Assembly (NCBI GenBank): GCA_946480475.1 | Contig: CAMLJM010000039.1 | Coordinates: forward strand, 1-18,972 | From: an uncultured Alphaproteobacteria bacterium | Lineage (GTDB): Bacteria; Pseudomonadota; Alphaproteobacteria; Micavibrionales; Micavibrionaceae | Direction of reading: 5' to 3' | DNA length: 18,972 nucleotides | In this document: positions 1 through 7,548 of the stretch, piece after piece | Numbering within the stretch: the first letter of the stretch is position 1 | Layout of the letters: the number at the start of each line of letters is the position of its first letter | Position numbers and translations under genes: made by a program | Notes under the pieces: model-generated | Seen by the model: only the letters and a program-made list of their open reading frames with translations | Told to the model about the DNA's origin: nothing | Database searches by the model: none

Positions 1-366
1 GCCGCCGTATTCTTTAGAAATGACAAGACCGAAGAAGCCCTTTGTTTTTAAGTAACCCCATACACGCGGTTCGAGATCTTTCAGTTCTTCGCGAACTTTC
101 CAATCATCGATCATGCGGCAGAGCTCTTCTGTCTCGTTATCGAGGAAGGATTGCTCTTCTGGCATCAGGGAAGGGGCAGGGCGTTCCAGCAGGCCTTTCC
201 AGTCTGGCTTGCCTTGAAACAATGTTCCCTCAAAGCCGACAGTGCCTTTGTCAAGCGCTGCCCATTGCGTGGGCGTGATGGCGGCGCGGTTCTGCTTGAA
301 AAATTCCAGAGCGGAATTGTCCCAGTCTGTGGCAAAACGATAAGCTGTCTTTAAAAGTTTGATCAT
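1..366 (-). CDS. fadE: Acyl-CoA dehydrogenase FadE, N-terminal part (cut by window edge)
   Basis: FadE carries out the first dehydrogenation of fatty-acyl-CoA beta-oxidation. The gene begins at an ATG (366) and runs off the left edge, leaving 122 codons. The translation starts MIKLLKTAYRFATDWDN. It contains GTLFQGKPDWKGLL, then MPEEQSFLDNETEELCRMID, DWKVREELKDLEPRVW, and ends FFGLVISKEYGG. This matches from memory the N-terminal region of the long FadE family of E. coli type (EEQAFLDGPVEE.C, FFAMII.KEYGG). The N-terminal membrane helices of enterobacterial FadE are absent, so this is the shorter-N-terminus form. The FAD and acyl-CoA sites and the catalytic glutamate lie outside the window. 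An AGGG-type ribosome site sits about 8 bases upstream of the ATG. Confidence 0.88.
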   Translation of the reverse strand, partial: MIKLLKTAYRFATDWDNSALEFFKQNRAAITPTQWAALDKGTVGFEGTLFQGKPDWKGLLERPAPSLMPEEQSFLDNETEELCRMIDDWKVREELKDLEPRVWGYLKTKGFFGLVISKEYGG

Positions 367-461
367 TGATTTTACCCTGTTAAGGCCCTGATTATTAAGA
401 TGTAATTATCTGAACCGTAGTCAATGTGCAGGGCACGGTAAAGGGGGCTTGCGTGTTGCGG

Positions 462-490
462 TTGCGAAATCAACACGAATAAAATACTAT
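462..490 (+). promoter_or_regulatory. Putative sigma70-type promoter for the 552-1217 gene
   Basis: TTGCGA (462-467) and TACTAT (485-490) are separated by 17 bases, a good match to the -35/-10 consensus. The predicted transcription start is near 497, giving a leader of about 55 bases with an AAGGAAG ribosome site before the ATG at 552. The region 367-461 between divergent fadE and this promoter holds no recognisable gene. It has an AGTCAA (419-424, TTGACT on the minus strand) that could be part of the fadE promoter, but I see no good -10 partner. Confidence 0.5.
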
Positions 491-551
491 AGGGCCCATA
501 TGCAGGCTGTAAGTCGGCCAAAATATTGAAAAAGAATAAGGAAGCTCAGGG

Positions 552-1217
552 ATGCCATACATTGATTTCCAGCAGACAGCTTTTGCCGCTTTACCCGACC
601 ATGCGACATTGAATGCCGTTTTTGACGTTGCCCGTTCCGAAAACGAGAAGGCAATCGGGCCGGATGCCCATGGAACTCGCCGCCCCACCTTTGAAAAATT
701 ATTTAACAGCTGGATGACTGCGCTGCAAATCATCGCGCGTCTGCCGGATCTGGAAGCAGAGAAGATTACCCGTACTCTTGTCATCGCAATGGTTGAGGGT
801 GCGACGCAGATAGCTTCTTATGATAATGACGCCCCTTTGCAAGCTTTGGATCAGATGAAAAATGCAACTGCGCTCTCTCCGCAGGCATCTTTTTATGAAG
901 CAGCCATTCAAGAAGCGGCAGCCGACCGCAAAACCAGTAATTACTTATACCCATCAGTGGCGCAAACTGAATACAACCTGATCGGCGTATGGCAAATGAT
1001 CGGCACAAGCCGGTATCTGGCTGAACGTGCTGAAGCCCGTCAGCAGATGCCCGTGCAGAATACCCATCCTCGTGAAGCGCAGAATCAGCAGGGGGTCATC
1101 ACTGCTTTCAAAGGACTTCCGCAATCGGACATTCCTGCAAGCCTGTATGATATGGCACGCCAGTCTGTTGAAAGACTTGAGAACGCTGTTGCAGCTCTTA
1201 AACCTGCTGCGCCTTAG
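552..1217 (+). CDS. Hypothetical helical protein (221 aa)
   Basis: I do not recognise the family. The 221-residue product has no signal peptide, transmembrane segment, cysteine motif or nucleotide-binding loop. It looks mostly alpha-helical and soluble. Notable stretches are FEKLFNSWMTALQIIARLPD (about 47-66), a middle helix LVIAMVEGATQIASY, and a C-terminal helix SLYDMARQSVERLENAVAAL. An AAGGAAG ribosome site lies 9-12 bases before the ATG and a good promoter lies at 462-490, so this is very probably a real monocistronic gene. It points away from fadE and is followed by about 195 bases without a gene before typA. No function is proposed. Confidence 0.8.
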   Translation: MPYIDFQQTAFAALPDHATLNAVFDVARSENEKAIGPDAHGTRRPTFEKLFNSWMTALQIIARLPDLEAEKITRTLVIAMVEGATQIASYDNDAPLQALDQMKNATALSPQASFYEAAIQEAAADRKTSNYLYPSVAQTEYNLIGVWQMIGTSRYLAERAEARQQMPVQNTHPREAQNQQGVITAFKGLPQSDIPASLYDMARQSVERLENAVAALKPAAP

Positions 1218-1329
1218 TGATCGTCCTGCTTGATAAAAAAATTATTCAAAACAATGGGTTATAGTCTTTTTATCGAAGGTGTCTTATTAAGCTTTGTCGT
1301 CACGGCCACCAAAAGTCTGAGTTTTGCAT

Positions 1330-1345
1330 GAAAATCCGAATTTTC
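1330..1345. repeat. Short perfect inverted repeat upstream of typA
   Basis: GAAAAT (1330-1335) and ATTTTC (1340-1345) flank the four bases CCGA in the 196-base gap between the 552 gene and typA. It could be a small operator or the base of a leader hairpin. I see no convincing -35/-10 pair next to it, so the assignment is weak. The rest of the gap (1218-1413) is AT-rich and without a recognisable gene. Confidence 0.25.
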
Positions 1346-1413
1346 TGGCCTTTTTCAAGGCTTTCCGGTAGATAGTTCACGCGTTTAAACCCTTTTCAAG
1401 ATTGCGTGCTCTT

Positions 1414-3261
1414 ATGTCTGTTCAAAATATGCGTAACATCGCCATTATCGCCCACGTTGACCATGGCAAAACAACTCTCGTTGATGCCATTCTGCAACAA
1501 TCCGGTACTTTCCGTGAGAACCAAGCCACGACAGAACGTGCGATGGATTCCAATGATCTTGAAAAAGAACGCGGCATTACCATTCTGGCGAAATGCACGG
1601 CTGTTCAGTGGAAGGGTACCAAAGTCAATATCATCGACACCCCCGGCCACGCCGATTTCGGGGGCGAGGTTGAGCGCATTATGAACATGGCGGACGGTGT
1701 TCTGCTGCTGGTCGATGCTGCTGAATCCGTATTGCCGCAAACCAAATTCGTTCTGGGCAAGGCCCTGAAACAGGGCCTGCGTCCTATCGTTGTCATCAAC
1801 AAGATTGACCGGCCGGATGCTCGTCCTGATGAAGTTCTGGATGAAATTTTCGATCTGTTCGTTTCACTGGAAGCCAATGACCAGCAGCTTGATTTCCCGG
1901 TTGTTTACGCGTCGGGCCGTAATGGCTGGGCCTCGCTGACCCTTGATGGTCCGCGCGAAAACCTGCATCCGCTGATGGATCTGGTTGTTGCTCACGTTCC
2001 TCATCCGGATGTTGATTCCGATGCGCCGTTTACGATGCTGGCCACACTCCTGAATCGCGATCCTTACCTGGGCCGCTGCCTGACAGGCCGTGTGACATCA
2101 GGTCGTGCAAAGGCAAACATGGCTGTGAAGGCGATCGGTCTTGATGGTAAAACCGTTGAAACTTTCCGTCTGACGAAACTGCTGTCCTTCCAGGGTCTCA
2201 ACCGCGTTCCGGTTGATACTGTAGAGGCGGGGGATATCATCTGCATTGCGGGTATGGAGACGGCCACCGTGTCTGACACCATCTGCGATCCGTCTGTTAC
2301 TGAACCTGTGAAATCAACTCCTGTTGATCCGCCAACAATGTCTATCACCATTACTGTGAATGACTCGCCATACGCTGGCACAGAAGGCAAGAAGCTGACA
2401 TCCACGATGATCCGTGAACGCTTGATGGCGGAAGCTGAAACCAACGTGGCGATCCGCCTGACCGAATCCGCCAACCGTGATGCGTTTGAAGTTGCAGGCC
2501 GTGGCGAACTTCAGCTCGGCGTTCTGATCGAGAATATGCGCCGCGAAGGTTTTGAATTGTCTGTTTCCCGCCCGCGCGTTCTGTTCAAGAAAGACGAAAA
2601 CGGCCAACTGACCGAGCCTTATGAAGAAGTATTCTGTGATGTTGATGAAGAATATACAGGCGTTGTTGTTGATAAAATGACACAACGTAAGGCCGAGATG
2701 ACCGATATGCGTCCGTCCGGCGCGGGCAAAATCCGTATTACATTCAAGGCGCCGTCACGCGGCCTGATCGGTTATCAGGGCCAGTTCCTGACCGATACGC
2801 GCGGCACCGGCGTTATGAACCGTTTGTTCCACTCTTACGGTCCGTATAAAGGCGAAATGGCGGGTCGTCACCGTGGCGCGCTGATCTCTACAGATAAGGG
2901 TGACGCCGTTGCCTATGCGATTTTCAATCTGCAGGATCGTGGCACGATGTTCATCGGCCATGGCGACCGCGTGTATCAGGGCATGATTGTGGGTGAAAAC
3001 AGCCGTGACAATGACCTTGATATCAACGTGCTCAAGGGCAAGAAACTAACCAACGTTCGCGCCAGCGGCGCTGACGAAGCGGTTGTTCTGGTGCCGCCAC
3101 GCAAGATGAGCCTGGAAGACATGATGGCTTACATTAACGATGATGAACTGGTTGAAGTAACGCCGAAGTCGCTGCGTCTGCGCAAGCGTCATCTGGATCC
3201 GACGGAGCGTGAGATCGCCAAGAAGAAAGCCAATAAAGAGCGCGAGGCTGGTGCGGCCTGA
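1414..3261 (+). CDS. typA: Ribosome-associated translational GTPase TypA/BipA
   Basis: TypA/BipA is a translation-factor GTPase of the EF-G/LepA family. It acts on the 70S ribosome and 50S assembly, especially in cold and stress. About 615 residues from ATG 1414, the normal family length. G1 is AHVDHGKTT near residue 13. G2 lies around KERGIT, G3 is [17 protein letters not shown]4 is [13 protein letters not shown], followed by domain II, the [27 protein letters not shown] stretch typical of domain III, and the BipA C-terminal domain with [21 protein letters not shown]. It ends in a lysine-rich tail. A TTG at 1402 would add four residues (MRAL). I prefer ATG 1414, and a further in-frame ATG exists at 1429. 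The ribosome site is poor for all three. A hairpin terminator follows directly. Confidence 0.97.
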   Translation: MSVQNMRNIAIIAHVDHGKTTLVDAILQQSGTFRENQATTERAMDSNDLEKERGITILAKCTAVQWKGTKVNIIDTPGHADFGGEVERIMNMADGVLLLVDAAESVLPQTKFVLGKALKQGLRPIVVINKIDRPDARPDEVLDEIFDLFVSLEANDQQLDFPVVYASGRNGWASLTLDGPRENLHPLMDLVVAHVPHPDVDSDAPFTMLATLLNRDPYLGRCLTGRVTSGRAKANMAVKAIGLDGKTVETFRLTKLLSFQGLNRVPVDTVEAGDIICIAGMETATVSDTICDPSVTEPVKSTPVDPPTMSITITVNDSPYAGTEGKKLTSTMIRERLMAEAETNVAIRLTESANRDAFEVAGRGELQLGVLIENMRREGFELSVSRPRVLFKKDENGQLTEPYEEVFCDVDEEYTGVVVDKMTQRKAEMTDMRPSGAGKIRITFKAPSRGLIGYQGQFLTDTRGTGVMNRLFHSYGPYKGEMAGRHRGALISTDKGDAVAYAIFNLQDRGTMFIGHGDRVYQGMIVGENSRDNDLDINVLKGKKLTNVRASGADEAVVLVPPRKMSLEDMMAYINDDELVEVTPKSLRLRKRHLDPTEREIAKKKANKEREAGAA

Positions 3262-3281
3262 GCTGAAAAAGCAATTTGAAG

Positions 3282-3306
3282 AAACCGCCTGAAGGGCGGT
3301 TTTTTT
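3282..3306 (+). terminator. Rho-independent terminator of typA
   Basis: Stem AAACCGCC (3282-3289), loop TGAAG, stem GGCGGTTT (3295-3302), running straight into a T-tract to 3306. It lies 20 bases after the typA stop. The last T residues also form the stop codon (TAA, 3307-3305) of the convergent SLOG-like gene. Confidence 0.9.
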
Positions 3307-3808
3307 ATCGGTAGTAGTGCATAATCCTGAGAGGGATTTCGCGTTTGCGGGCGCGTTCAATCCCGGCTTCTACGTCAGAGCTATCGTTAATCTGGAATAC
3401 GATCATTTCATCGACAATGTCGGCGACGGCTTGGTTACGCGCCATTAAAGCGTCGTTACTGAATTCTTTCGTCTTCATGGCCTTCAGTGTCGTCTTGTTT
3501 TTTAGTCTCAAGCCTTGAAGCTGGCGGATTAAATCGTCTGATTCTTCCTTGGTAATGACATTACGCACGGCGCTTTTCATGATATGACTTTTGTATATAT
3601 CGAGAGGGGCAGGGAGAACCACTTCCAGTTTCTCGGCAAGGCTATCCCATTTAAGGGTTTCCTGTATAACGATAAATTCCACACCGGGGCTGCCGCCTGT
3701 CATAATTCTGTCGCCTCGCTGGATCACTTGGCGCGTGAATTGACTGACATCATCGGCGATGTCGGTTTGAATGCTTTTCCAGGTTCCCAATATGGCTACA
3801 CGTTTCAT
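3305..3808 (-). CDS. SLOG/LOG-like Rossmann nucleotide-binding protein (167 aa)
   Basis: A small soluble protein with the layout of the SLOG superfamily (LOG, DprA, Smf and TIR-adjacent nucleotide-binding folds). A first beta strand MKRVAILGTW is followed by a glycine turn GGSPGVEF near residues 38-45. A late motif ARNQAVADIVDEMIVFQI (123-140) resembles the family pattern R-N-x-x-(I/V)-x-x-x-x-D-x-x-I-(A/V)-F. It ends with a helix EAGIERARKREIPLRI, like the conserved 'A...gipv' end of SLOG domains. The family binds nucleotides or nucleotide-derived ligands. The true LOG phosphoribohydrolase motif PGGxGTxxE is not intact here, so I do not assign cytokinin-type activity. The gene is tail to tail with typA. 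Its start is the ATG at 3808, with only a weak AAGATAG upstream. Confidence 0.7.
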   Translation of the reverse strand: MKRVAILGTWKSIQTDIADDVSQFTRQVIQRGDRIMTGGSPGVEFIVIQETLKWDSLAEKLEVVLPAPLDIYKSHIMKSAVRNVITKEESDDLIRQLQGLRLKNKTTLKAMKTKEFSNDALMARNQAVADIVDEMIVFQINDSSDVEAGIERARKREIPLRIMHYYR

Positions 3809-3917
3809 AAAGCTATCTTACTGATTCCTGAATTGAATGAAAGCCCCGCACGAGGAACTTTAGCTTTGTTATAGCGTTTATTCATCAGTAGAGAATCGTT
3901 TAGAAAGGGAGGCTGCC

Positions 3918-4427
3918 ATGAATCAGGACAGACAGCTTATGGGCTTTCTGGTTATTGCGTTGGCTATAGTGCTAACGATTTACCTGACGTCCATGCCCGC
4001 CAAAGTTACCCAAGATTCCAGAATGCCTGCAGCTGATACGATGGCTACTATTAATCCGGCTTCTGGCGATGTTGTGCCTGCTGCAACGCCGGATGCTGTT
4101 CCCGGCAGCGTCGGTGCCGTGGCAGAAGCGCAGAATGTAGCAGAGGGTGAGAATTTAGCCAAAGATGAGGCCTATTCGGTCGTGCGTATTTATAGCACAG
4201 AAGAAGAATGCAGGGAGGCGACAAACACAGCTTGCCATTTTGTGAAATGTGAAGATGCTCCTGCCGTCGGTACTGAAACCGAAGAACAAGAAGAAGCTAT
4301 AGAGAATGCTTGTGAAGCTCATGAGAAAAGTGGTTGGCGCGCCGTGGTGCCTAAGCCTGATAATACAGCAGTGCCTGAAGAAATAGGCGAGCCGATTGAG
4401 ATTAATACGGAAGCACCTGCTCCTTAA
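3918..4427 (+). CDS. Membrane-anchored acidic cysteine-containing protein, unknown
   Basis: 169 residues. A short N-terminus (MNQDRQLM) is followed by one hydrophobic helix (about residues 8-25, GFLVIALAIVLTIYLT). An Ala/Pro/Val-rich linker then leads to an acidic domain with four cysteines (C98, C106, C111, C132) and a proline/glutamate-rich tail ending TEAPAP. The likely topology is a single anchor with the rest in the periplasm, where the cysteines could form two disulfides. A GGGAGG ribosome site lies 6-8 bases before ATG 3918. No family is recognised. It converges on the helicase gene, sharing the hairpin at 4432-4457. Confidence 0.75.
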   Translation: MNQDRQLMGFLVIALAIVLTIYLTSMPAKVTQDSRMPAADTMATINPASGDVVPAATPDAVPGSVGAVAEAQNVAEGENLAKDEAYSVVRIYSTEEECREATNTACHFVKCEDAPAVGTETEEQEEAIENACEAHEKSGWRAVVPKPDNTAVPEEIGEPIEINTEAPAP

Positions 4428-4431
4428 TAAG

Positions 4432-4457
4432 AAAGCCCCGCAAAAGTGCGGGGCTTT
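4432..4457. terminator. Bidirectional terminator between convergent genes
   Basis: Perfect 11-base stem AAAGCCCCGCA (4432-4442) with TGCGGGGCTTT (4447-4457) and loop AAAG. It lies 4 bases after the plus-strand stop and 14 bases after the helicase stop. On the minus strand the hairpin is followed by a T-rich tract, which makes it the better terminator for the helicase. It can also serve the plus-strand gene. Confidence 0.88.
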
Positions 4458-4471
4458 AGCTGATATTTTAC

Positions 4472-6328
4472 TTAATCGACATAACGCTGGCGATTGCCAC
4501 CCGATTTGTTACGGTTCATGGGTTTGCTACCGCCGGGCTTTCCGGGGGCAGTGGACTTTCCAAAAGATTTTCCTGATCTGCCAGCAGGTTTGCCATTACG
4601 CGGTTTAACGCCAAAGCTTTCACTACGATTATTGCCTTCGTAACCATCGCCACGGCCTTCGCTGTATCCTTCGCCTCGGTTTGGCTTTGTGAAAACAGCT
4701 TTGCCGCTTGGGCGTTTATTATTGCTACGTGGACGTTCGCTGTAGGTACGATCATCACGGAAACGATCATTACGCGCTGGGCGTTCACTGAAATCGTTAC
4801 GGAATTCGCTGCGATATTCCTTACGACCTTCCTTGGCGTTCCAGTTTTTGTCTGTCGGTGCACGGGTGCCTTCGCTTCTGCCGCCACGATCGCGGAAGTC
4901 ATTGCGATCACGGAAATTACGCTCATTGCCGCGATTATCGTTGAAATTATCATCACGGAATTTCTTACGTTCCGTGTGGCCCGCACTGCGGCTTTCGTAG
5001 AAATCATCGCCACCGCGTTTATTGTCATTGCGGGGTTTGGCTTTGCGGCTGTTAAAGCCACTGGCGTTCTTGTAATCGCGTTCACCGCTACCGCGTTTGG
5101 GACGCTGACCCCGACCCTGACTTTCAGAGCGTTCTTTACGTTCCGGTGCAGCACCTGGATTCAGGATACGGTTGATGGCGTTCCATTTGCCGGTTTCTGA
5201 CGGGATAACAAAGCACATCGCATGGCCTTCAGCACCGTTACGGCCTGTACGGCCAATACGGTGGATATAATCTTCGGCTACTTGCGGCAGATCATAGTTG
5301 ATCACGTGTTCGATGTGCGGGATATCAAGGCCACGGGCGGCGACATCGGTTGCAATCAGAATACGGGATTTCTGCTGACGGAATTCACGTACGGCACGAT
5401 CCCGGGCAGCCTGGCGCAGGCCGCCATGAATGACGATGCTGGGTTGGTTATCATTGTATAGGCGTTTAGCAAGGCGCTCTGTGCCATGCTGGGTTTTTAC
5501 GAAGATAATGATCGAACCCTGGCGCAGTTCTATCTGGTCGAGCAGACCATTATATTTCTCACTGTCCGAAATTTTGATCATTTCATGCTTGATCTTCGGC
5601 GCATTCGCTTTCACAGCGCTGACAGCCACGCGTTCAGGGCTATTCAGGTATTTCTTGGAGAAACGTATGATTTCTTCCGGGAAAGTGGCTGAGAACATCA
5701 GCGTTTGACGTTCTTTATTGATGCAAGCCAGAATTTCGTCGATTTGTGGTGCAAAGCCCATATCGAGCATGCGATCTGCTTCATCGATAGCGATAAAATT
5801 CACTTTGCCCAGCAATTTGCCATTACGGCGCAAATGGTCATTGATACGACCCGGTGTGCCGATGATGATGCGCGGATTTTGACGCAGCTGGTCAAACTGT
5901 TTGCCCATGGCTTCGCCACCGATGAGCAGAGCGGTTTTCAAATCACGCTGGCCGCTGGTGATTTTACGCACAACATCCAGTGTCTGGGCTGCCAGTTCAC
6001 GGGTAGGGGCCAGCACAAGCGCCATAGATTGTGGGTTGTTCATCAAGTGCGCAATCATCGGGATAGAGAAGGCCGCAGTTTTTCCTGTACCTGTTTGAGC
6101 GGAACCCAGAATGTCACGGCCCTGCAGCGCAACGGGGATGGCCATCGCCTGAATCTTGGTCGGTGTTTCGTAATTCATTTTTGCCAGAGCCGTATGGATG
6201 GCAGCAGGCAAGTCGAAATCAGCAAACTTCACGCCCGTAGCGGCGGACTCTTTCAACAGGGTGTTAGGAGTGTTATCAACAGGGTTATCCACAGGCTGTG
6301 TCGCTGTAGCGTTAACAGGAGCGTTCAT
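4472..6328 (-). CDS. rhlE: DEAD-box ATP-dependent RNA helicase, RhlE type with long basic tail
   Basis: Unwinds RNA duplexes using ATP, in ribosome assembly and mRNA turnover. 618 residues from ATG 6328. Motifs in order: Q motif FADFDL...PTKIQ (Q60), motif I AQTGTGKT (77-84), Ia APTRELAAQ, Ib TPGR, motif II DEAD (182-185), SAT (213-215), IV IIFVKTQ, V ATDVAARGLDIP, VI HRIGRTGR (356-363). After about residue 395 comes a 220-residue low-complexity tail rich in R, N, G, D, F and K, typical of RhlE-like RNA-binding tails. The reading frame stays open upstream to 6622. That 98-residue extension has no family similarity and contains the predicted promoter, so I chose MNAPVN at 6328. The ribosome site is weak. 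Alternative symbols such as deaD or csdA fit less well because the DeaD RNA-binding domain is absent. Confidence 0.93.
   Translation of the reverse strand: MNAPVNATATQPVDNPVDNTPNTLLKESAATGVKFADFDLPAAIHTALAKMNYETPTKIQAMAIPVALQGRDILGSAQTGTGKTAAFSIPMIAHLMNNPQSMALVLAPTRELAAQTLDVVRKITSGQRDLKTALLIGGEAMGKQFDQLRQNPRIIIGTPGRINDHLRRNGKLLGKVNFIAIDEADRMLDMGFAPQIDEILACINKERQTLMFSATFPEEIIRFSKKYLNSPERVAVSAVKANAPKIKHEMIKISDSEKYNGLLDQIELRQGSIIIFVKTQHGTERLAKRLYNDNQPSIVIHGGLRQAARDRAVREFRQQKSRILIATDVAARGLDIPHIEHVINYDLPQVAEDYIHRIGRTGRNGAEGHAMCFVIPSETGKWNAINRILNPGAAPERKERSESQGRGQRPKRGSGERDYKNASGFNSRKAKPRNDNKRGGDDFYESRSAGHTERKKFRDDNFNDNRGNERNFRDRNDFRDRGGRSEGTRAPTDKNWNAKEGRKEYRSEFRNDFSERPARNDRFRDDRTYSERPRSNNKRPSGKAVFTKPNRGEGYSEGRGDGYEGNNRSESFGVKPRNGKPAGRSGKSFGKSTAPGKPGGSKPMNRNKSGGNRQRYVD
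6285..6293 (+). promoter_or_regulatory. Perfect DnaA-box sequence TTATCCACA within the helicase 5' coding region
   Basis: The 9-mer TTATCCACA matches the strong E. coli DnaA-box consensus. A one-mismatch copy TTATCAACA lies at 6273-6281, same orientation, 12 bases away. A second perfect copy on the other strand lies at 6553-6561 in the helicase promoter. The two copies at 6273 and 6285 coincide with codons for a short VDN-P-VDN repeat, so coding coincidence is possible. Confidence 0.4.
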
Positions 6329-6358
6329 AGGTACTCTACTTTCAGAACAAAGGTTCCC

Positions 6359-6381
6359 GCGCGCCGGACTGTCCGGTGCGC
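6359..6381 (-). promoter_or_regulatory. GC-rich hairpin in the helicase 5' leader
   Basis: On the minus strand GCGCACCGG and CCGGCGCGC can pair around the loop ACAGT with one A-C mismatch. It sits 31-53 bases upstream of the helicase start codon, inside a predicted leader of about 200 bases. Long structured leaders are known for several bacterial cold-shock DEAD-box helicase genes. The role here is inferred. Confidence 0.4.
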
Positions 6382-6537
6382 ATTCACGGGTTTCGCAGGC
6401 GGTTGATGCCGGAAACCCCATTATCCTCTTGGATAACCCTTTGATATGTAAGGGAAAGTGACCGAGATCGCGGACGGCACGTCTGGATTTCCAATCAATG
6501 CGAGGAAATGCGTGGTCCTGAACCATTATGCAGGCCC

Positions 6538-6567
6538 TATAAACCACACCGCTGTGGATAAAGTCAA
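6538..6567 (-). promoter_or_regulatory. Putative helicase promoter with overlapping DnaA box and inverted repeat
   Basis: On the minus strand TTGACT (6567-6562) is followed after 18 bases by TTTATA (6543-6538), a good -35/-10 pair. The spacer contains a perfect DnaA box (TTATCCACA, 6561-6553). It also has an inverted repeat CCACA-CCGC-TGTGG (6544-6557). Binding there would be expected to affect RNA polymerase. The predicted start near 6531 leaves a leader of about 200 bases. The 325-base gap 6329-6653 otherwise holds only this promoter, the leader hairpin and the unassigned promoter for the divergent DUF350 gene (TTGAGT near 6591 is a weak candidate). Confidence 0.45.
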
Positions 6568-6653
6568 GGTAATTCGGACTCTGGAAAATTGAGTTAATCA
6601 GCCAGGCGTTAGACTGCGGCAACTCATTTCTTAAGCGTAGGGAAAGACATTAC

Positions 6654-7538
6654 ATGGACCTGATTTACTGGGATCATTATTACAACGGTATTCTGCTTTT
6701 AAACTTGGCGATTGTGATCGCGTTGTTTGTTTCCCTGAAGCTGTTCTCGGCGGCGATTATCCATGTAAACCCGACAAAAGAATTATCAGTACGCGATAAC
6801 CCGGCGTTTGGAATATCTCTCGCAGGGGCGATGCTGGCGATTGCCATCATGCTCGGCGGCGCTGTCTATGGCAGCCCGGAAAACAACATGATGCATTCAT
6901 TCCTGGCTGTCGCATGCTTGGGAGTTATCGGTATCATCCTGATGATGGTGACGCGCTTCATTCTCAGCAAACTGGTTTTGACAAAAATCACGTTGCGCGA
7001 AGAAATTCTGGCGGGAAATAAAGCTGTCGCTATTGCTGATGCGGGCAATGTCATCGCGGCAGCAATCATTGTCTATGTTGTGATGATCTGGGTTCCGACT
7101 TATTCAGTTGAAGCCATGATAGCCCTGTTCGGCGGATATGCGGTCTCTCAAGCCTTCTTAACGGCGATGACTGTTTTGCGCATTCGTATTTTTGGTAAGG
7201 TCAATCAAGGCAATTGCCTGCAATCACAATTGAAGCAAGGCAATATTGCCATGGCTTTAAAATTTGCGGGTCAAAAAATCGGCACGGCGCTGGCTATGTC
7301 TACGGCAGCTCATATCGTGGTGTATGAGGAATATAGTGTAGGTCCCATCCTGCTTGCCTGGGCGATGGCCTCTGTCATTGTGGTGCTGGTTTGGGAAATG
7401 CTGTGCCAGGTTGCGCAGCGTATCATCCTGGTGAAAGTGGATCTGACTCATGAGATCGTCAATGACAAGAACATTGCGATAGGCGCCATGCTTGCCGCCA
7501 TTTATATCAGCATCGGAATGCTGATTTCTCAGGTTTAG
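6654..7538 (+). CDS. DUF350-type integral membrane protein with two repeats
   Basis: 294 residues with about eight hydrophobic helices. Two halves each carry the DUF350 (UPF0719) signature, in which a short polar 'NxAxA' segment precedes a Gly/Ala-rich helix. Examples are DNPAFGISLAGAMLAIAIML, GNKAVAIADAGNVIAAAIIV, GNIAMALKFAGQKIGTALAM and NDKNIAIGAMLAAIYISIGM. Such proteins sit in the inner membrane. Their activity is not established, though they recur next to ion channels and polyamine- or glutathionylspermidine-type enzymes in other genomes. AGGGAAAG upstream is a good ribosome site. The next gene starts 10 bases after the stop, so the two are almost certainly co-transcribed. Confidence 0.85.
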   Translation: MDLIYWDHYYNGILLLNLAIVIALFVSLKLFSAAIIHVNPTKELSVRDNPAFGISLAGAMLAIAIMLGGAVYGSPENNMMHSFLAVACLGVIGIILMMVTRFILSKLVLTKITLREEILAGNKAVAIADAGNVIAAAIIVYVVMIWVPTYSVEAMIALFGGYAVSQAFLTAMTVLRIRIFGKVNQGNCLQSQLKQGNIAMALKFAGQKIGTALAMSTAAHIVVYEEYSVGPILLAWAMASVIVVLVWEMLCQVAQRIILVKVDLTHEIVNDKNIAIGAMLAAIYISIGMLISQV

Positions 7539-7548
7539 CAGGTACTTA

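Noticed and set aside
42..354. Open frames on the plus strand in the first 350 bases
   Set aside because: The minus strand encodes a clearly recognisable FadE N-terminus over the same bases.
1605..2685. Minus-strand open frames inside typA
   Set aside because: They lie antisense to highly conserved GTPase motifs and lack ribosome sites.
4516..5154. 212-codon open frame on the minus strand in another frame of the helicase tail
   Set aside because: The sequence is a repetitive shadow (Ala/Val/Ile/Asn-rich) of the low-complexity tail, with the tail itself in frame with conserved helicase motifs.
5705..6406. 233-codon open frame on the plus strand antisense to the helicase
   Set aside because: It lies opposite the conserved helicase core, has no ribosome site or recognisable domain, and arises from codon bias of the true gene.
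6273..6561. Replication origin
   Set aside because: Only three DnaA-like boxes and no AT-rich unwinding region or neighbouring dnaA, parAB or hemE type genes. Kept only as a regulatory observation.
6329..6622. N-terminal extension of the helicase from an ATG at 6622
   Set aside because: The extension shows no helicase similarity and contains a good promoter. The Q motif begins normally after MNAPVN at 6328.
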